Source: an uncultured Bacteroidales bacterium
GTDB lineage: Bacteria > Bacteroidota > Bacteroidia > Bacteroidales > CAIXZF01
Direction: 5' to 3'
Length of the DNA stretch: 64,000 bases
Assembly: GCA_903923925.1 (NCBI GenBank)
Contig: CAIXZF010000035.1
Span: 496,001 to 560,000 of the forward strand
The notes below the pieces were generated by a model. The model did no database searches. It had not been told where the DNA came from and was given only the letters and a program-made list of their open reading frames with translations. Below are positions 21,501 to 28,400 of the stretch, one piece after another. The position numbers were made by a program, and so were the translations under genes. Position 1 is the stretch's first letter. Every line of letters starts with the position of its first letter.

Positions 21501-23536
21501 GTGCCTGTAATAGTCGGAACTGGTAAAGCGTTTACAGTAACATTCTTAGTTGTTGGACTTGTAGCTGTACAATTATTCCCATTCGTGTAATTTATACTTA
21601 TTGTTTGTGGCCCGGTTCCAACCCAGTTTACACTTATTGAATTTGTTGTACTTCCGGCTGTTATCGTGCCTCCGGCTGATATTATCCATAAATAGGATGT
21701 CATTCCGGATTCAGTTGAGTAAACAACTCCGGTTGAACCTGCACATGAACTGGACACTCCTGATATAGTGGGTGTTGGAAGCGGGTTTACTGTTACATTT
21801 TTTGTTGAAGCACTTGACGCCGGACACCCAAAGGAGTTGTTGTAATTTGCAGTTATTGTTTGCCCTCCGCTTGTATTCCAACTAACTATAATAGAGTTTG
21901 TTGTCGCACCTGACGTTATTGTTCCGCCTGAACTTATTGTCCATGAGTAAGCAGTCATACCACTTTCAGTCGAATATATGATTCCGGTTGAACCGGCACA
22001 TGCTGATGCTGTTCCAATAATATCTGGAATTGGTAGCGAATTAACCTGTACATTCTTAATAGTAGGAGAAATAGCTGGACAACCAGCTGAATTGTTGTAA
22101 CTTATACTTACTGTTTGAGCTCCGGTAGAATTCCAGCTGACTGATATTGAGGATGTTCCATTTCCGGATGTGATTGTACCACCTGATGAAATACTCCAAA
22201 TATAAGCAGCCATACCAGTTTCAGTGGTATAAGTTATTCCTGTATTACCATTACATACATTTGCTAATCCAGTTATTGTTGGCACCGGAAGTGAACTAAC
22301 TGAAACACTTTTACTTGTAGGCGCAACCGCTGTACAACCATTTATATTTGTATAATTTACACTAACAGTTTGGGCGCCAGCTGTATTCCAATTAACAGAA
22401 ATACTATTCGTGCTTCCGCCTGATGATATTGTTCCGCCTGAAGATATTGTCCAGGTATACCCTGACATGCCTGATTCTGTGGAATAACTTATTGAAGTGG
22501 CCCCTTCGCAGGCAGTGGCCGTACCAGTAATTGTTGGTGTCGGATTTGTGAAATACGTGATTCCAAATGACATTGAGCTGGAAACACAACTATTGGCTCC
22601 GGAAACTGTTCCTGTATACGTATAAGTCCCTGCTGGATATGTGCCATTAACTCTGAAAGGAGCAATTGTTCCATTTGCTTGATACTGAGCACCGTCAATT
22701 AATGAATAATCAGTTCCGACAAGCCGGATATAAAAAATTGGAGCACTGCCATGAATGATATTCCATATCGCACCATTTATTCCGGTTCCCGGACCTGTGA
22801 TTCCTTGTGTTGCATAGTAGGAGAGAAGACCAGGATTTGAGGCAGGCAGACTAAATCCGAATAGGCTTGTTGGCTGAAGTGAAACTGCTGATGTTAAAGT
22901 ATTTATATCCAGGTATATATAACTGGCTCCCGGATCAAGACAAAGGTTGAAAGCGGGAAAGCTTCCTCCTGTTGCTGTCCACGTTGGACCTGCAGCAGCT
23001 GTTGATGACTGAAGTGTTATTGCCGTAACCTGAGGCAGTGCATTTACAACAAAGCGTATTGTAATAGTGCTGTAGGTGGCCTCACCTGCATCCAGTTGCT
23101 GGTTGCTGTTTACATCATCATAAGGCGTAAATACCTGGTCAACAGAACCTGTGATTCCCCCGCTTACTGTATATGGGCCATAAGTCGCAGCAAAAAATGC
23201 TGCAGCTTGTGCAGCCGTGATATTCCCGGTTAAACCCAATGTCAATGGAGTACCATTCCGGCTGATGCTTCCTCCCGAAAGGTTACCAAATTGATAACGG
23301 TAGCTCAACGTTGGAGAGCTTGTTCCAAATGAACTAAGTGATATCGATCCGGAGTTACAGATTGTAACATTGCCAATATTTGTACCCGGGCAGTCATTTG
23401 CTGAAATTGTATTGCTATTAAAAGTTATTGAAAAATGCCAGGTAGGGCTACAAGCAGCGTTTACCTCATTTATTGATGTAAATAGTCCGGATAGTACCTG
23501 GATACTAACTAAGAAATATAAAATTCTTGTCTTCAT
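9521..23536 (-). CDS. Giant 4671-residue T9SS type A secreted repeat protein with dockerin- and cohesin-like domains
   Basis: One uninterrupted 14-kb frame. A signal peptide (MKTRILYFLVSIQVL...) ends near residue 27. An unrecognised domain fills residues 28-165. A 164-residue module follows (166-330), then 14 Ig/PKD-like repeats of 85 residues (about 331-1520), a second copy of the module (1521-1685) and 29 further repeats of 82-88 residues (to about 4197). Repeats carry two conserved cysteines near positions 13 and 71, consistent with one disulfide each. Next come a PKD domain, a carboxypeptidase-regulatory fold, a dockerin-like pair (WGGVNSADALLILK; DVNADNAVNSIDA), a cohesin-like domain (about 4440-4580) and a type A sorting tail (TYPNPTNDYLFFNY...). 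Repeats make up about 79% of the chain. The likely role is a long surface stalk or released filament; the ligand is unknown. Confidence 0.9.
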   Translation of the reverse strand: MKTRILYFLVSIQVLSGLFTSINEVNAACSPTWHFSITFNSNTISANDCPGTNIGNVTICNSGSISLSSFGTSSPTLSYRYQFGNLSGGSISRNGTPLTLGLTGNITAAQAAAFFAATYGPYTVSGGITGSVDQVFTPYDDVNSNQQLDAGEATYSTITIRFVVNALPQVTAITLQSSTAAAGPTWTATGGSFPAFNLCLDPGASYIYLDINTLTSAVSLQPTSLFGFSLPASNPGLLSYYATQGITGPGTGINGAIWNIIHGSAPIFYIRLVGTDYSLIDGAQYQANGTIAPFRVNGTYPAGTYTYTGTVSGANSCVSSSMSFGITYFTNPTPTITGTATACEGATSISYSTESGMSGYTWTISSGGTISSGGSTNSISVNWNTAGAQTVSVNYTNINGCTAVAPTSKSVSVSSLPVPTITGLANVCNGNTGITYTTETGMAAYIWSISSGGTITSGNGTSSISVSWNSTGAQTVSISYNNSAGCPAISPTIKNVQVNSLPIPDIIGTASACAGSTGIIYSTESGMTAYSWTISSGGTITSGATTNSIIVSWNTSGGQTITANYNNSFGCPASSASTKNVTVNPLPTPTISGVSSSCAGSTGVVYSTESGMTSYLWIISAGGTITAGSTTNSISVNWVGTGPQTISINYTNGNNCTATSPTTKNVTVNALPVPTITGTAVSCAGSAGVTYSTEAGMTAYNWTISGGGSITAGSGSKDITVTWNTAGANSVSVNYINSDLCTATSATVKNVTVNARPVPTITGAAIVCAGATGVTYATEALMTGYTWTISSGGTISSGENTNIITVNWNTNGAQNITVNYTDQNGCSAASAVNKGVTVNLVLIPTITGSASVCAGNSGVLYTTEEGMSAYSWTISSGGTITGGGSTNSISVSWNTTGAQTITANYSNSYGCAASTPSSKSITVNPLPVPTITGISGCCQGASEITYSTEAAMSNYVWVVSSGGTITSGSGTNAIIVSWNTAAAQTVSVNYSNSFNCNASLPTIKNITVYPLPVPAISGSSAACVGSTANTYSTESGMANYNWLISAGGVITSGGNTNSIQVTWNMPGLQTVTVNYSNLNSCSASTASIKNVTVNPLPTPTINGSGSVCIGSSGNSYSTESGMSSYSWSVSSGGTITSGNGTSAITVSWNTSGAQTVSVNYNNILGCSATSSTMKNVTVNALPIPAITGQANACEGATSISYSTESGMSGYTWTISSGGIITSGSSTNNITISWNTAGPQSLTVNYINENLCTSLNATNKAVTVNPLPVPTITGAGTVCVGSNNQSYSTESGMTAYNWTISSGGTIISGGSTNTILVNWINQGSENISVSYTNSNNCTALIPTIKNVAVNPLPVPTITGLGTICTGSTSVTYSTQAGMTAYIWTISSGGTIISGQNSNTIHVNWNTSGLQTITVNYVNSNSCAANSPTLKSITVNELPSPTISGIISACEGSTGVIYTTQSGKSNYSWSISSGGSITGGLTTNSITVTWNTPGIQSVSVNYENEFFCSAPIATIKNVSVDPLPVALSLSLQYSLTDISSTWVPVNGNIGNGYSMCLNPALAYYFLDINSLNLNIPIQPTTLNSFTLTSSNSALISYYAGLGVNGPGSGWQGAAWNVIHGNAPMFYIRLLGTDYQLIDGIQYQTDGTLAPFRINGNYPQGAYTFAGSIAGLNSCTSIPFNISMNFSQFLVPTITGSASVCTGSITNTYSTEGGMLAYAWTVSGGTYTGSGQLINVAWGGSGTGHVTVNYNDVNGCTALAPTDKTVTINPLPVPVLSGPSSVCKDAIGNTYTTEPGMSNYSWSVSTGGLITSGGSSNSNSSTITWTAAGSKSVSAGYTNTNGCTSSSATLYPVNVIPLPSPILSGPTSVCINSTGNVYSTEPGKSNYSWNISSGGNITSGGTSGSNTVTVTWTTTGSKTISINYSDNGCSAGAATIYNISVHGLPVPTLTGPNSVCLNSTGNVYTTEGGMSNYQWDIPSGGIISAGGTSVSNSVTITWTSTGSKNIGVNFINGNNCSALSSTTYPVSVNELPTPTIAGPSSICANTTSNVYTTESGMTNYLWTVSPGGTITAGGSISSNTITVTWNTAGANNISVNYRNLNNCTAATAVNYPVNVISLPVPMLTGPSSVCVNSSGNVYTTQSGMSNYLWTIPPGGLITAGGTSTSNSVTVTWNTTGLKNISVSYNNSICTSASPAIYPVTVNSLATPAISGPASACSGSSGKIYSTESGMTNYLWVVSPGGTITAGGSSSSNSVTVTWNTAGPQSISLNYTNGNGCSSASAFVYPVTVNTLPVPTLTGPASACALTNGNVYTTQAGKTNYIWSVSAGGIVTGGGTSTSNTVTVTWNTAGSQSVSINYSDENSCSAINPVSYPVTVYALPSPGISGPLAACIASEGNIYTTEPGMINYLWTISSGGTITQGGTSSSNTVAITWNTTGPASVSVNYTNSNGCTNSNQANYSVFVNPLPVPAITGPNTGCVNASGNVYSTQQGMSNYIWTVTSGGAITSGGTLISSTATVTWSSVIPQQVTVIYTNGNGCTAASPTIYPVNINPLPPPTITGPATACASSSFNTYFTSAGMLNYFWTVSSGGTITNGGTTGSNSITITWNGSGAQTVSVNYTTVNGCTAENPAIYSVQVYDLPSPSLSGPLSMCAGSSGNIYSTETGMTNYTWNISPGGVITSGGSPFSPNIMVDWTVSGSRWVSVNYLNLQGCNALNSYILPVYVVPTPSPIISGPTSICEGSVGNLYFTQSGKSNYIWSVTSGGTVTSGGGQGDDFIIIAWTEAGPQTLSVNYSSNTCSAINPTIFPVYVNPLPSASLNGPTSVCAGTISNVYITEEGMSNYSWSVSSGGIVTSGGGTNDNTITITWTTSGNKTVSVNYLNSSGCASVNTAFVVVTVNQLPTPTLSGALNVCENSSGHIYSTQAGMSDYNWNVSSNGTIISGGTPFDNTITIGWNAPGNGILGITYTNSAGCTAINNGSLTIAIHALPVATISGSAASCFSNNGYTYSTQPGMSDYQWSISEGGSILAGGGSISQNISIVWNSPGTHSLSVAYTNSYGCSTVNPAIYPVTINPLPIPTILGPSSVCVNSTGNIYNTEAGMSNYSWIVSPGGVITSGGGSSNDYITIKWITTGEHSVNINYTNSNGCTASSSTYYGLSVSPLPEPAINGPSVLCNNNSPSIYTTQTGMSNYLWSVSAGGTIINGGTTSSSNIIIRWNTPGNHSLSVNYTNENGCTSINGGILNVIVNAISTPTLSGPSVVCANTTGNIYSTQAGMSNYIWTITSGGIVTSGGSLNDNTITVNWIPNGTETISVTYTNQSGCISTSTAHYNVSVLPSPVPVLSGPTNVCAPSSGNIYSTQSGMFNYNWEISAGGIITDGGTSSSSEVTITWIESGIHSVRVNYANILGCFASSDTVFNVLVNLLPNPVLTGPSEVCQNTISNVYTTIPGMDNYTWSVSPGGTITAGGSNTTNNVVVAWNSAGQQTVFVNITKNGCAASNSPGFPVIVNPLPVPTIFGPSTICGTGGTSIYSTQAGMTNYSWNISPGGSIVSGGSLTDNTITITWNNPGNHHLSVNYYDVEGCTAIVPSSYNVVVYPLPQPIISGASSVCEGATAIVYTTQPGMLNYQWNISPGGTIISGGTSVSNTVTLSWNIPGMQVVSVNYSNENSCNATSATQYNVMVNARPIPQITGPASVCSGISGNIYSTDPGKTNYSWNISSGGVLTSGGNSTSNTATISWQTIGNSSVSVNYTDENGCSSLSPAIIAVSVHSIPIPEILGPNSACSGSTANLYTAQPGMTQYQWSISPVGVVTSGGGATDNFVTLSWASSGNKTVSLNYQDAYGCSAPTPTIIAVIVNSLPIPSLSGPNSVCKNSAANVYTTQAGMSNYNWFVSGGGTITAGGTNSSNSVTVNWNSTGTQIVGVNFSNSSGCTAVNPTNYNVTVHSLPTPVVNGPSTVCAYSTGAVYTTQTGMSDYLWTISGNGAIIPGGPYSGNNQSIAWGATGMGAITVTYTNSFGCTAASPTNYPVTINPRPTPTIAGPSTVCENSANNIYQTQSGKTNYIWTISPGGVIINGGTSSSSSATVRWDSFGPQWIRVNYTESNCAGLEPAELEVIVNALPIPSISGLQSICIGSGITTYTTESDNTDYIWDVSQGGVITSGGGSSSNNVSVSWNNSGQQSVSVIYSASGCAAEVPSVLPVNINPNPSVNAGTDLTILSGGSVQLNGIVLGGSEPYLFSWQPANTLSDPTIANPIATPSVTTAYSILVTDNSGCTGNDLVSVNVLSNIFSIAGQVTYLNAAGTIMNNITVKLFQGTTQISTATTDFDGNYSFVNLLPGIYQVKAACSKPWGGVNSADALLILKHFAHVPGSILSGLKLIAADVNADNAVNSIDAFMTTKRFVHQINSFNAGDWVFEINNINIVNSNITNNFHALCVGDINANYIPPSVKTVPTIILETRGALKIRSMNSYAIPIRVNTAIRTGAISLVMYYPANLFSIEDVLISGNDQSNLLFNASDGVLRISWFSMNEMILNSDDILLNIKLKTTDITNVNENSINFCIDGISEIADNNALAFNEVYLNYPKLILYKSEFTVKTYPNPTNDYLFFNYTLPDEGNVTLELLNTNAEVVAVLMRNEKLQATDHQNFYDLSGLKPGIYFYLLEVETKTGILRKSDRIVLIK
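10320..10515 (-). other. Dockerin-like segment of the giant protein
   Basis: Two F-hand-like calcium-loop candidates lie here. The first begins at WGGVNSADALLILK; the second reads DVNADNAVNSIDAF, with the Asp/Asn spacing expected of a dockerin loop. The segment ends at GDWVFE. The same order occurs in the gene at 60456, where it is WGGVNASDALVILK, DVDGSGYVNSSDAL and GDWVFE. Confidence 0.65.
10946..18481 (-). repeat. B-type Ig/PKD-like coding repeat array, 29 units
   Basis: Twenty-nine consecutive units cover 7536 bp, averaging 86.6 residues. Typical features are LSGP near the start, a Cys at about 13, YTTQ.GMSNY..W, then GGTITAGG, SNSVTVTW, VNY.N.NGC and YPVTVN. The first unit (about 82 residues) is intermediate and begins like an A-type unit. 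They differ from A-type units by the Pro after SG and a 2-3 residue insertion before the V.W strand. Confidence 0.85.
18482..18976 (-). repeat. Copy 2 of a 165-residue module inside the giant gene
   Basis: This module separates the two repeat arrays. It matches copy 1 at 22547-23038 along its length: shared elements include YFLDINSLNLNIPIQPT against YIYLDINTLTSAVSLQPT, and MFYIRLLGTDYQLIDGIQYQ against IFYIRLVGTDYSLIDGAQYQ. The fold is not recognised. Confidence 0.85.
18977..22546 (-). repeat. A-type Ig/PKD-like coding repeat array, 14 units of 255 bp
   Basis: Fourteen units occupy exactly 3570 bp, an average of 255 bp; each unit I counted has 85 residues. Consensus features are LPVPTITG, Cys 13, YSTESGM..Y.W, SSGGTI, WNT.GAQ, VNY.N..GC (Cys 71) and KNVTVN. 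The constant length suggests expansion by unequal recombination in register, with selection against indels. Confidence 0.9.
22547..23038 (-). repeat. Copy 1 of a 164-residue module inside the giant gene
   Basis: This is the N-terminal copy of the module found again at 18482-18976. It starts LPQVTAITLQ and ends just before the first A-type repeat. Copies agree in motif order and length but have clearly diverged. Confidence 0.85.
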
Positions 23537-23941
23537 GTCAGTAATTCTTTAAATTTTAAAAACGAAATTAATCTCTTACACTTTTGAAAATCAATATATA
23601 TTAAGGAGTCAGTAGAAATAATAAAATTAGTATGTGTCTGAATATTATATAATTATGTAATATTTCAATTTTGGAAATCTTACAACATTGGGAAAAATAT
23701 GATATCATTAAAGTTACATCATTTTACACTATTATGAGTAGTAACTGTCTTGAAATCTAAAAAATAAATTAACATTTTCTGTATTCAATGCCCCATTTTT
23801 AAAGACTTCCAGAAATAATTGTTAATAAAGTAAAAAATAATAAAAAAAATACGTAGAAAACATATGTATTTTGAAGTCTTTAATTAAATTAATTTCAGAA
23901 AGAATAGTGATGTTAAAGCGATTTAATTGATAGATTATTAT
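23537..23941. other. AT-rich divergent spacer
   Basis: About 400 bases between the giant gene and the thioredoxin gene are strongly AT-rich. No open frame or RNA gene was recognised; the spacer should carry the two divergent promoters. Confidence 0.5.
23563..23570 (-). promoter_or_regulatory. Possible promoter of the giant gene
   Basis: On the minus strand TAATTTCG (one mismatch to TAnnTTTG) lies about 27 bases before the ATG, with a TTG 21 bases further upstream. Plausible but imperfect. Confidence 0.3.
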
Positions 23942-23949
23942 TACATTTG
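23942..23949 (+). promoter_or_regulatory. -7 promoter element of the thioredoxin gene
   Basis: TACATTTG is a perfect TAnnTTTG match 33 bases before the ATG at 23983. It overlaps a TTG at 23947 that would otherwise extend the frame, so translation must start downstream of it. Confidence 0.6.
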
Positions 23950-23982
23950 CACTTCAAATTAATTCTGAAAAAAATTCATACT

Positions 23983-24405
23983 ATGGTAACTTTCATCATC
24001 ATTGCAGCAGTCCTGACCATAATTTTCGGTTATTTGTATTACATGGCTAAGAAGATAAGGAGTATGCCTGAAGTTGAACCTCATAAGAAAGTCATAAACC
24101 TTACAAATGCAAACTTTAAACAACATACACAAAACGGGATTGCGCTGGTAGATTTCTGGGCTGCTTGGTGTATGCCTTGTAAAATGATGGCGCCTGTTTT
24201 GAATGAACTTGCTGAGGAAGTTCAGGATAAAGCAAAAATTTGCAAGCTAAATATTGAGGAACAACAACAGCTTGCAACTAATTTTAAGGTAAAAAGTATA
24301 CCAACCATAATCCTATTCAGAAATGGAAAAGAAGTCGACAGAGTGGTCGGAGTTAAAACAAAAGATTTCCTGCTTCAGAAAATTGAACGATTGAAGTATA
24401 TCTGA
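23983..24405 (+). CDS. Membrane-anchored thioredoxin-like protein
   Basis: The protein has 140 residues from the ATG at 23983; a longer frame from a TTG at 23947 runs into the promoter and is rejected. Residues 2-20 form a hydrophobic anchor (MVTFIIIAAVLTIIFG), followed by a charged linker and a thioredoxin fold. The redox motif WCMPC is at residues 62-66, with Met in the usual first variable place, and the cis-proline motif SIPT is at 106-108. It probably faces the periplasm and reduces or exchanges disulfides, though a cytoplasm-facing arrangement cannot be excluded. Its neighbours encode secreted proteins, one with dozens of Cys-pair repeats, so a role in their disulfide state is conceivable but only inferred. 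Confidence 0.85.
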   Translation: MVTFIIIAAVLTIIFGYLYYMAKKIRSMPEVEPHKKVINLTNANFKQHTQNGIALVDFWAAWCMPCKMMAPVLNELAEEVQDKAKICKLNIEEQQQLATNFKVKSIPTIILFRNGKEVDRVVGVKTKDFLLQKIERLKYI

Positions 24406-24419
24406 TCTCTAAACTGCAG

Positions 24420-25313
24420 CTATAACAGTATTACCTTACGAACCTCTGAGTACGTTCCTGACTGGAGTCTTATAAAATAAACTCCTTTCATTAAATTGAC
24501 TGTTTTAAAAGAACTGATGAAATCAGGGCCAGATGTGTCGGGAGTTAAGGTTTCAAGCGTCTGACCAGTTATATTCAGCAATGTTATCCGGCTATTGTAT
24601 AACCCACTTAGATTACAGTGAAATGTAAAACTTTCATTTGAAGGATTCGTCATTATTTCTAATCTTTCCGGAATGGAATGTTCTGTAATTCCGGCCACAG
24701 TACCGGAAAACGTGATATTGTCGACGTATAAATAGCTGTCAACATAGGGTGATGGCCCGCTTGATGAAAGAATAATTACTGCTGTATCAGGATTGTCTCC
24801 AGTTAAATAATTTAGTGTAATGTTAAAAGTTGCCCAACTCATAACCATTCCAGGCAATGCGTATTTTCTCAGAGCAACAGTATCTCTTCGACTTAGATTA
24901 GAATTCCATTTTGTAAGATAAACAGCAATAAAACCTGCTTCCGGACCATATGCCATAAATTGCCATTTCCCGGTGAGTTTCTGCGGACGCTGTGTAAAAG
25001 GAAATCCCGATAAAGGTGCAAGTGTAACAGGATCAAGTGCTCCGCTTATAGCAAATCCGGGAACAACTACTCCCGTTGACAAAGCCTTTGAGGTTAAATT
25101 TAAGTAACTGTTTCCTGGATTTCCCGGTGTTCCTTTAGTTGCAGTAAATACATTAAAAGAGGCAGTATAATCATTTAGTGTTCCCCATTGCTGAGGAATT
25201 TCATAAGTTCCCATTGATGTCCAATCTTCAAAACTATTGTTTGGAATCTGTGCAATTATTCCAGAGGATGATAACAGAAAACTCAATAATAGAACAAAGT
25301 ATATTTTTTTCAT
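24420..25313 (-). CDS. T9SS type A secreted protein, PCMD-like
   Basis: The protein has 297 residues. The signal peptide (MKKIYFVLLLSFLLSSSGIIAQ) ends at about residue 22. The mature part starts IPNNSFEDW and continues with a beta-sandwich pattern ending LYVDNITFSG near residue 205. This resembles the Bacteroidota PCMD (putative carbohydrate metabolism) domain, whose members also open with a NxxFExW motif. The last ~80 residues are a type A sorting domain (MTNPSNESFTFHC, then LKGVYF-like MKGVYFIRL). The gene is convergent with the thioredoxin gene, with 14 bases between their stops. Substrate unknown; secretion through T9SS is well supported by the tail. Confidence 0.8.
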   Translation of the reverse strand: MKKIYFVLLLSFLLSSSGIIAQIPNNSFEDWTSMGTYEIPQQWGTLNDYTASFNVFTATKGTPGNPGNSYLNLTSKALSTGVVVPGFAISGALDPVTLAPLSGFPFTQRPQKLTGKWQFMAYGPEAGFIAVYLTKWNSNLSRRDTVALRKYALPGMVMSWATFNITLNYLTGDNPDTAVIILSSSGPSPYVDSYLYVDNITFSGTVAGITEHSIPERLEIMTNPSNESFTFHCNLSGLYNSRITLLNITGQTLETLTPDTSGPDFISSFKTVNLMKGVYFIRLQSGTYSEVRKVILL

Positions 25314-25336
25314 TCGTATAATATTAAAAACTTGAC

Positions 25337-25344
25337 TAAATGTA
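25337..25344 (-). promoter_or_regulatory. Possible promoter of the PCMD-like gene
   Basis: On the minus strand TACATTTA (one mismatch to TAnnTTTG) lies about 24 bases before the ATG, with TTTTG 16 bases upstream of it. Confidence 0.3.
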
Positions 25345-25406
25345 TAAAAAATTACGTTGACAAAATCATGAACTTATTTTAGGTCATGAAATGGGGAATT
25401 AGTTTC

Positions 25407-28400
25407 CTATTGCAATACAATTTTTGTACTTCTGAACCCTAAATTAGTATTAACTTTCAGATAATAAACTCCTGATGGCTGCCTTGAGATATCAATGATT
25501 TGAGAAGAACTCCCGTTGTGTTTGCTGTTGACCTTTTCGAAAACGAGCTGTCCCTGAGGGGAGTAAATGCTGATTGTATTAAAATTGATATTGCCTTCCG
25601 GATTTATTGTAAAAATCCCTTTAGATGGATTTGGAAATAAACTAAATCCAATCCCATTAAACGCAAAAGTATTTATTGAGGAATAATCACTGATAACTAC
25701 ATTATCCAGGTATATATTGTTACTCATATTGCTGTAGGTTTCAAATGCAATTTTTACATTCTTTTTTCCTGCATATTGAGTGATATCAATTGAATAACAA
25801 CTGCTTCCAAAGCTACCACCACACCAGTCATTTTGAATCATTGGTACAAAACTGCTTGTCATAGGAATATGAGTGGAGAATGTACCTGTACCATCATCTC
25901 CTGTTGAAAATATCCTGGACCAACTTTGTGCGCAATCGTCTGAAGCGTAAACAATCAGCGAATCAGAATAATCTGTTTGATATTGCGCATATGCATGCAT
26001 GAAACTAATCGTAGGATTAATAACTCCTGTGAAATCAAATGTCGGGGTAATTAAACGATCGCGTTTACCCATCGAATTTGTGCCATAAATCTGTACTCTG
26101 GCAGATTTATTTCCGGTGCTGTTTCCCCCTGTAGTAACAATTTCCCAGGTTTTATCATAGTTAGGATTCTCTATAGTCCATGATTTGGTATTTAAGTTTC
26201 CACTTTCAAAATCATCTGTAAAGGGTAGGGGAATACCTCCTACTGTAACAAAGGAAGGAAGGGTGAGAAATACTGTACCGTTAACATTGCCAACTGTAAG
26301 ATTAACAGTGTATTGGCCATCTCCATTGAATTGAACAACTGGGTTTTGTGATGTTGCTGTAGTATTGTTCAAAAAAGTTACTGTTGCTGGAGTAAAAGTC
26401 CAAAGCCAGCTTGTAGGACAATACTGGCTTGTGTCGTAGAAATTAACAACTGCATTTCCTGAGCAAAAAATACTGTCGCTTACAATAAAACCAGGTACTG
26501 GAAGGATGGCACTGTTAATATTAATGTATGAAGGCATGATCAGGGTGTCGCTTCCCTGGCTGTTCGAAACAATCAGGGTAACATTGTAAGTGCCAGTATT
26601 AGCATATGTAATGTTCTGAGGGTTCTGTGAGAAAGATGTGGCAGGCATGCCTCCGTCAAAAGTCCATTTCCAGGATGTTGGGAAACCTAAACTTAAATCT
26701 GTAAAATTAATACCACAACCTGCCGGTACACTGTTAAAATTTGCAGTAAAAGCTGCAACAGGCTGATTCTGATATAAACCAGATTCCCACAAACCACGCC
26801 CGTAAGTCGCAGCCCTGATACGGTTATTCTCGGGGTTTACAAGGTCATAATAAATTTCCAGTTCATTGATGTTTCCGGTTAACGGAAGGCCATTGCTGAA
26901 AAATGTCCAGTCGGGCATAGATAAATCCTTAAAAAAAACACCAACGTCTGAACCTACATAAAGTCCTTCCTGACTTCCTTTGCAATAAACAATAGTTGTA
27001 TAAACCACATCAGGTAGTCCGAATGTAATATCTGTCCATGAAGTTCCTTTGTCAACTGACTTAAAAACTTTACTGCCACTCGTCATATAGATAATGCTTG
27101 AAATGTACGGATGACATTCCAGATCAGAAGGTGTTGCTGTTGAAGGAAGATAAGCAGTAAGTTCAGTCCAAATCGGTGATGCTGAATTTGCATTATCTGT
27201 CCTGTACATTCTATGATTCTCTTTAACAACATACAGAATATCAGGGTTGGCAGGCGATTGCTCCAGTACACTACAGTTACTTCCGTTAAACCCACTTATT
27301 TTGGTCCAGGTAACTGCTCCAGTATTTAATGCTTTAATATTAGTGCTTCTCCACACATTTTTATAACCAATAAACATTGAACTCGGGTTATTTTCACCAA
27401 TAATAAATGGTGTTATCCAGGCTCCCTCTTCAGTTATTCCATGAGAACCATTACTTGCAATATTCCCCTGATTATTGAAATTGTAAATTCTGTCGATGCT
27501 CCCGTAATAAACAGTACCATATTTATACAAACTATTCGTTGGGTCAATGGCACATTCCATACCATCTCCACCCATTACGTTTGTCCATCCGGTACTTCTG
27601 TGACAAGATGTTCCGTTATCCTGGTAACCATTCATTACAAGGTCTCTGTCTGTTGTACTCTGGCCAATTTTGTAAACTTGTCCTATTGTAAGTCCCTGAC
27701 TAATCATTGACCAGGTATCGCCTTGATTATTAGTATAATACACTCCTCCGTCATTTCCTGCATATAATTTCCCACTAATAGGAGAGTAGGCTAAAACATG
27801 AAGATCTGCATGTACATTTGCTACCTGGCAATCTCCCCACCAATGTGCAACAATTTCCCAGTTAACACCACCATCAGTTGATCTGAAAATATTAACACCT
27901 CCTGCAAAAATAACATTAGGATTATCTGGATCTACTGCAATTGCCAAATCATACCATGCCTGGCCACCGGTTCCCCCGGTGCAGCCCCAGCTTAGAATAT
28001 TCGGACTGTCTGATTGTAAAGTAAATGTAATACCCTCATCTGTTGAGCGATAAGTAGCTTTGTATGAGTCTGAGTTTCCCAGAAGGAAATAAACTATGTT
28101 GGGATTTGCCCTTGATACTCCGATTACTCCCCGGTTACCTCCAGGTAAGCCTGTGCTGGTTGATGACCAATTATCGCCACCATTTGTCGATTTATATAAG
28201 GTGCCACCGGAGGCAGCATAAACGACATCCGGGCTTCCGGGTTTAAAAACAATGTCTTTGTAATTTCCGGAATTGGATGACACCAATACCCAATTTAAAC
28301 CAGAATCTGTTGATTTGTAAATACCCCCACTTGTTGCTGCTAGCAGAACATGGGAATCATCCGGATTAATAAGCATCTTCCCAACAGTCACATTTCCCAT

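Noticed and set aside
9837-22698. Short open frames on both strands inside the repeat gene
   Set aside because: They are reading-frame shadows of biased repeat codons and have no promoter, start context or recognisable protein.
9521-23536. Regular ~255-bp repeats that could suggest a CRISPR or satellite array
   Set aside because: They lie in one open frame and vary as protein repeats; spacing and length do not fit CRISPR repeats and spacers.
23947-23982. Extended start of the thioredoxin at TTG 23947
   Set aside because: The TTG lies inside the TACATTTG promoter element; the ATG at 23983 gives the expected membrane anchor.
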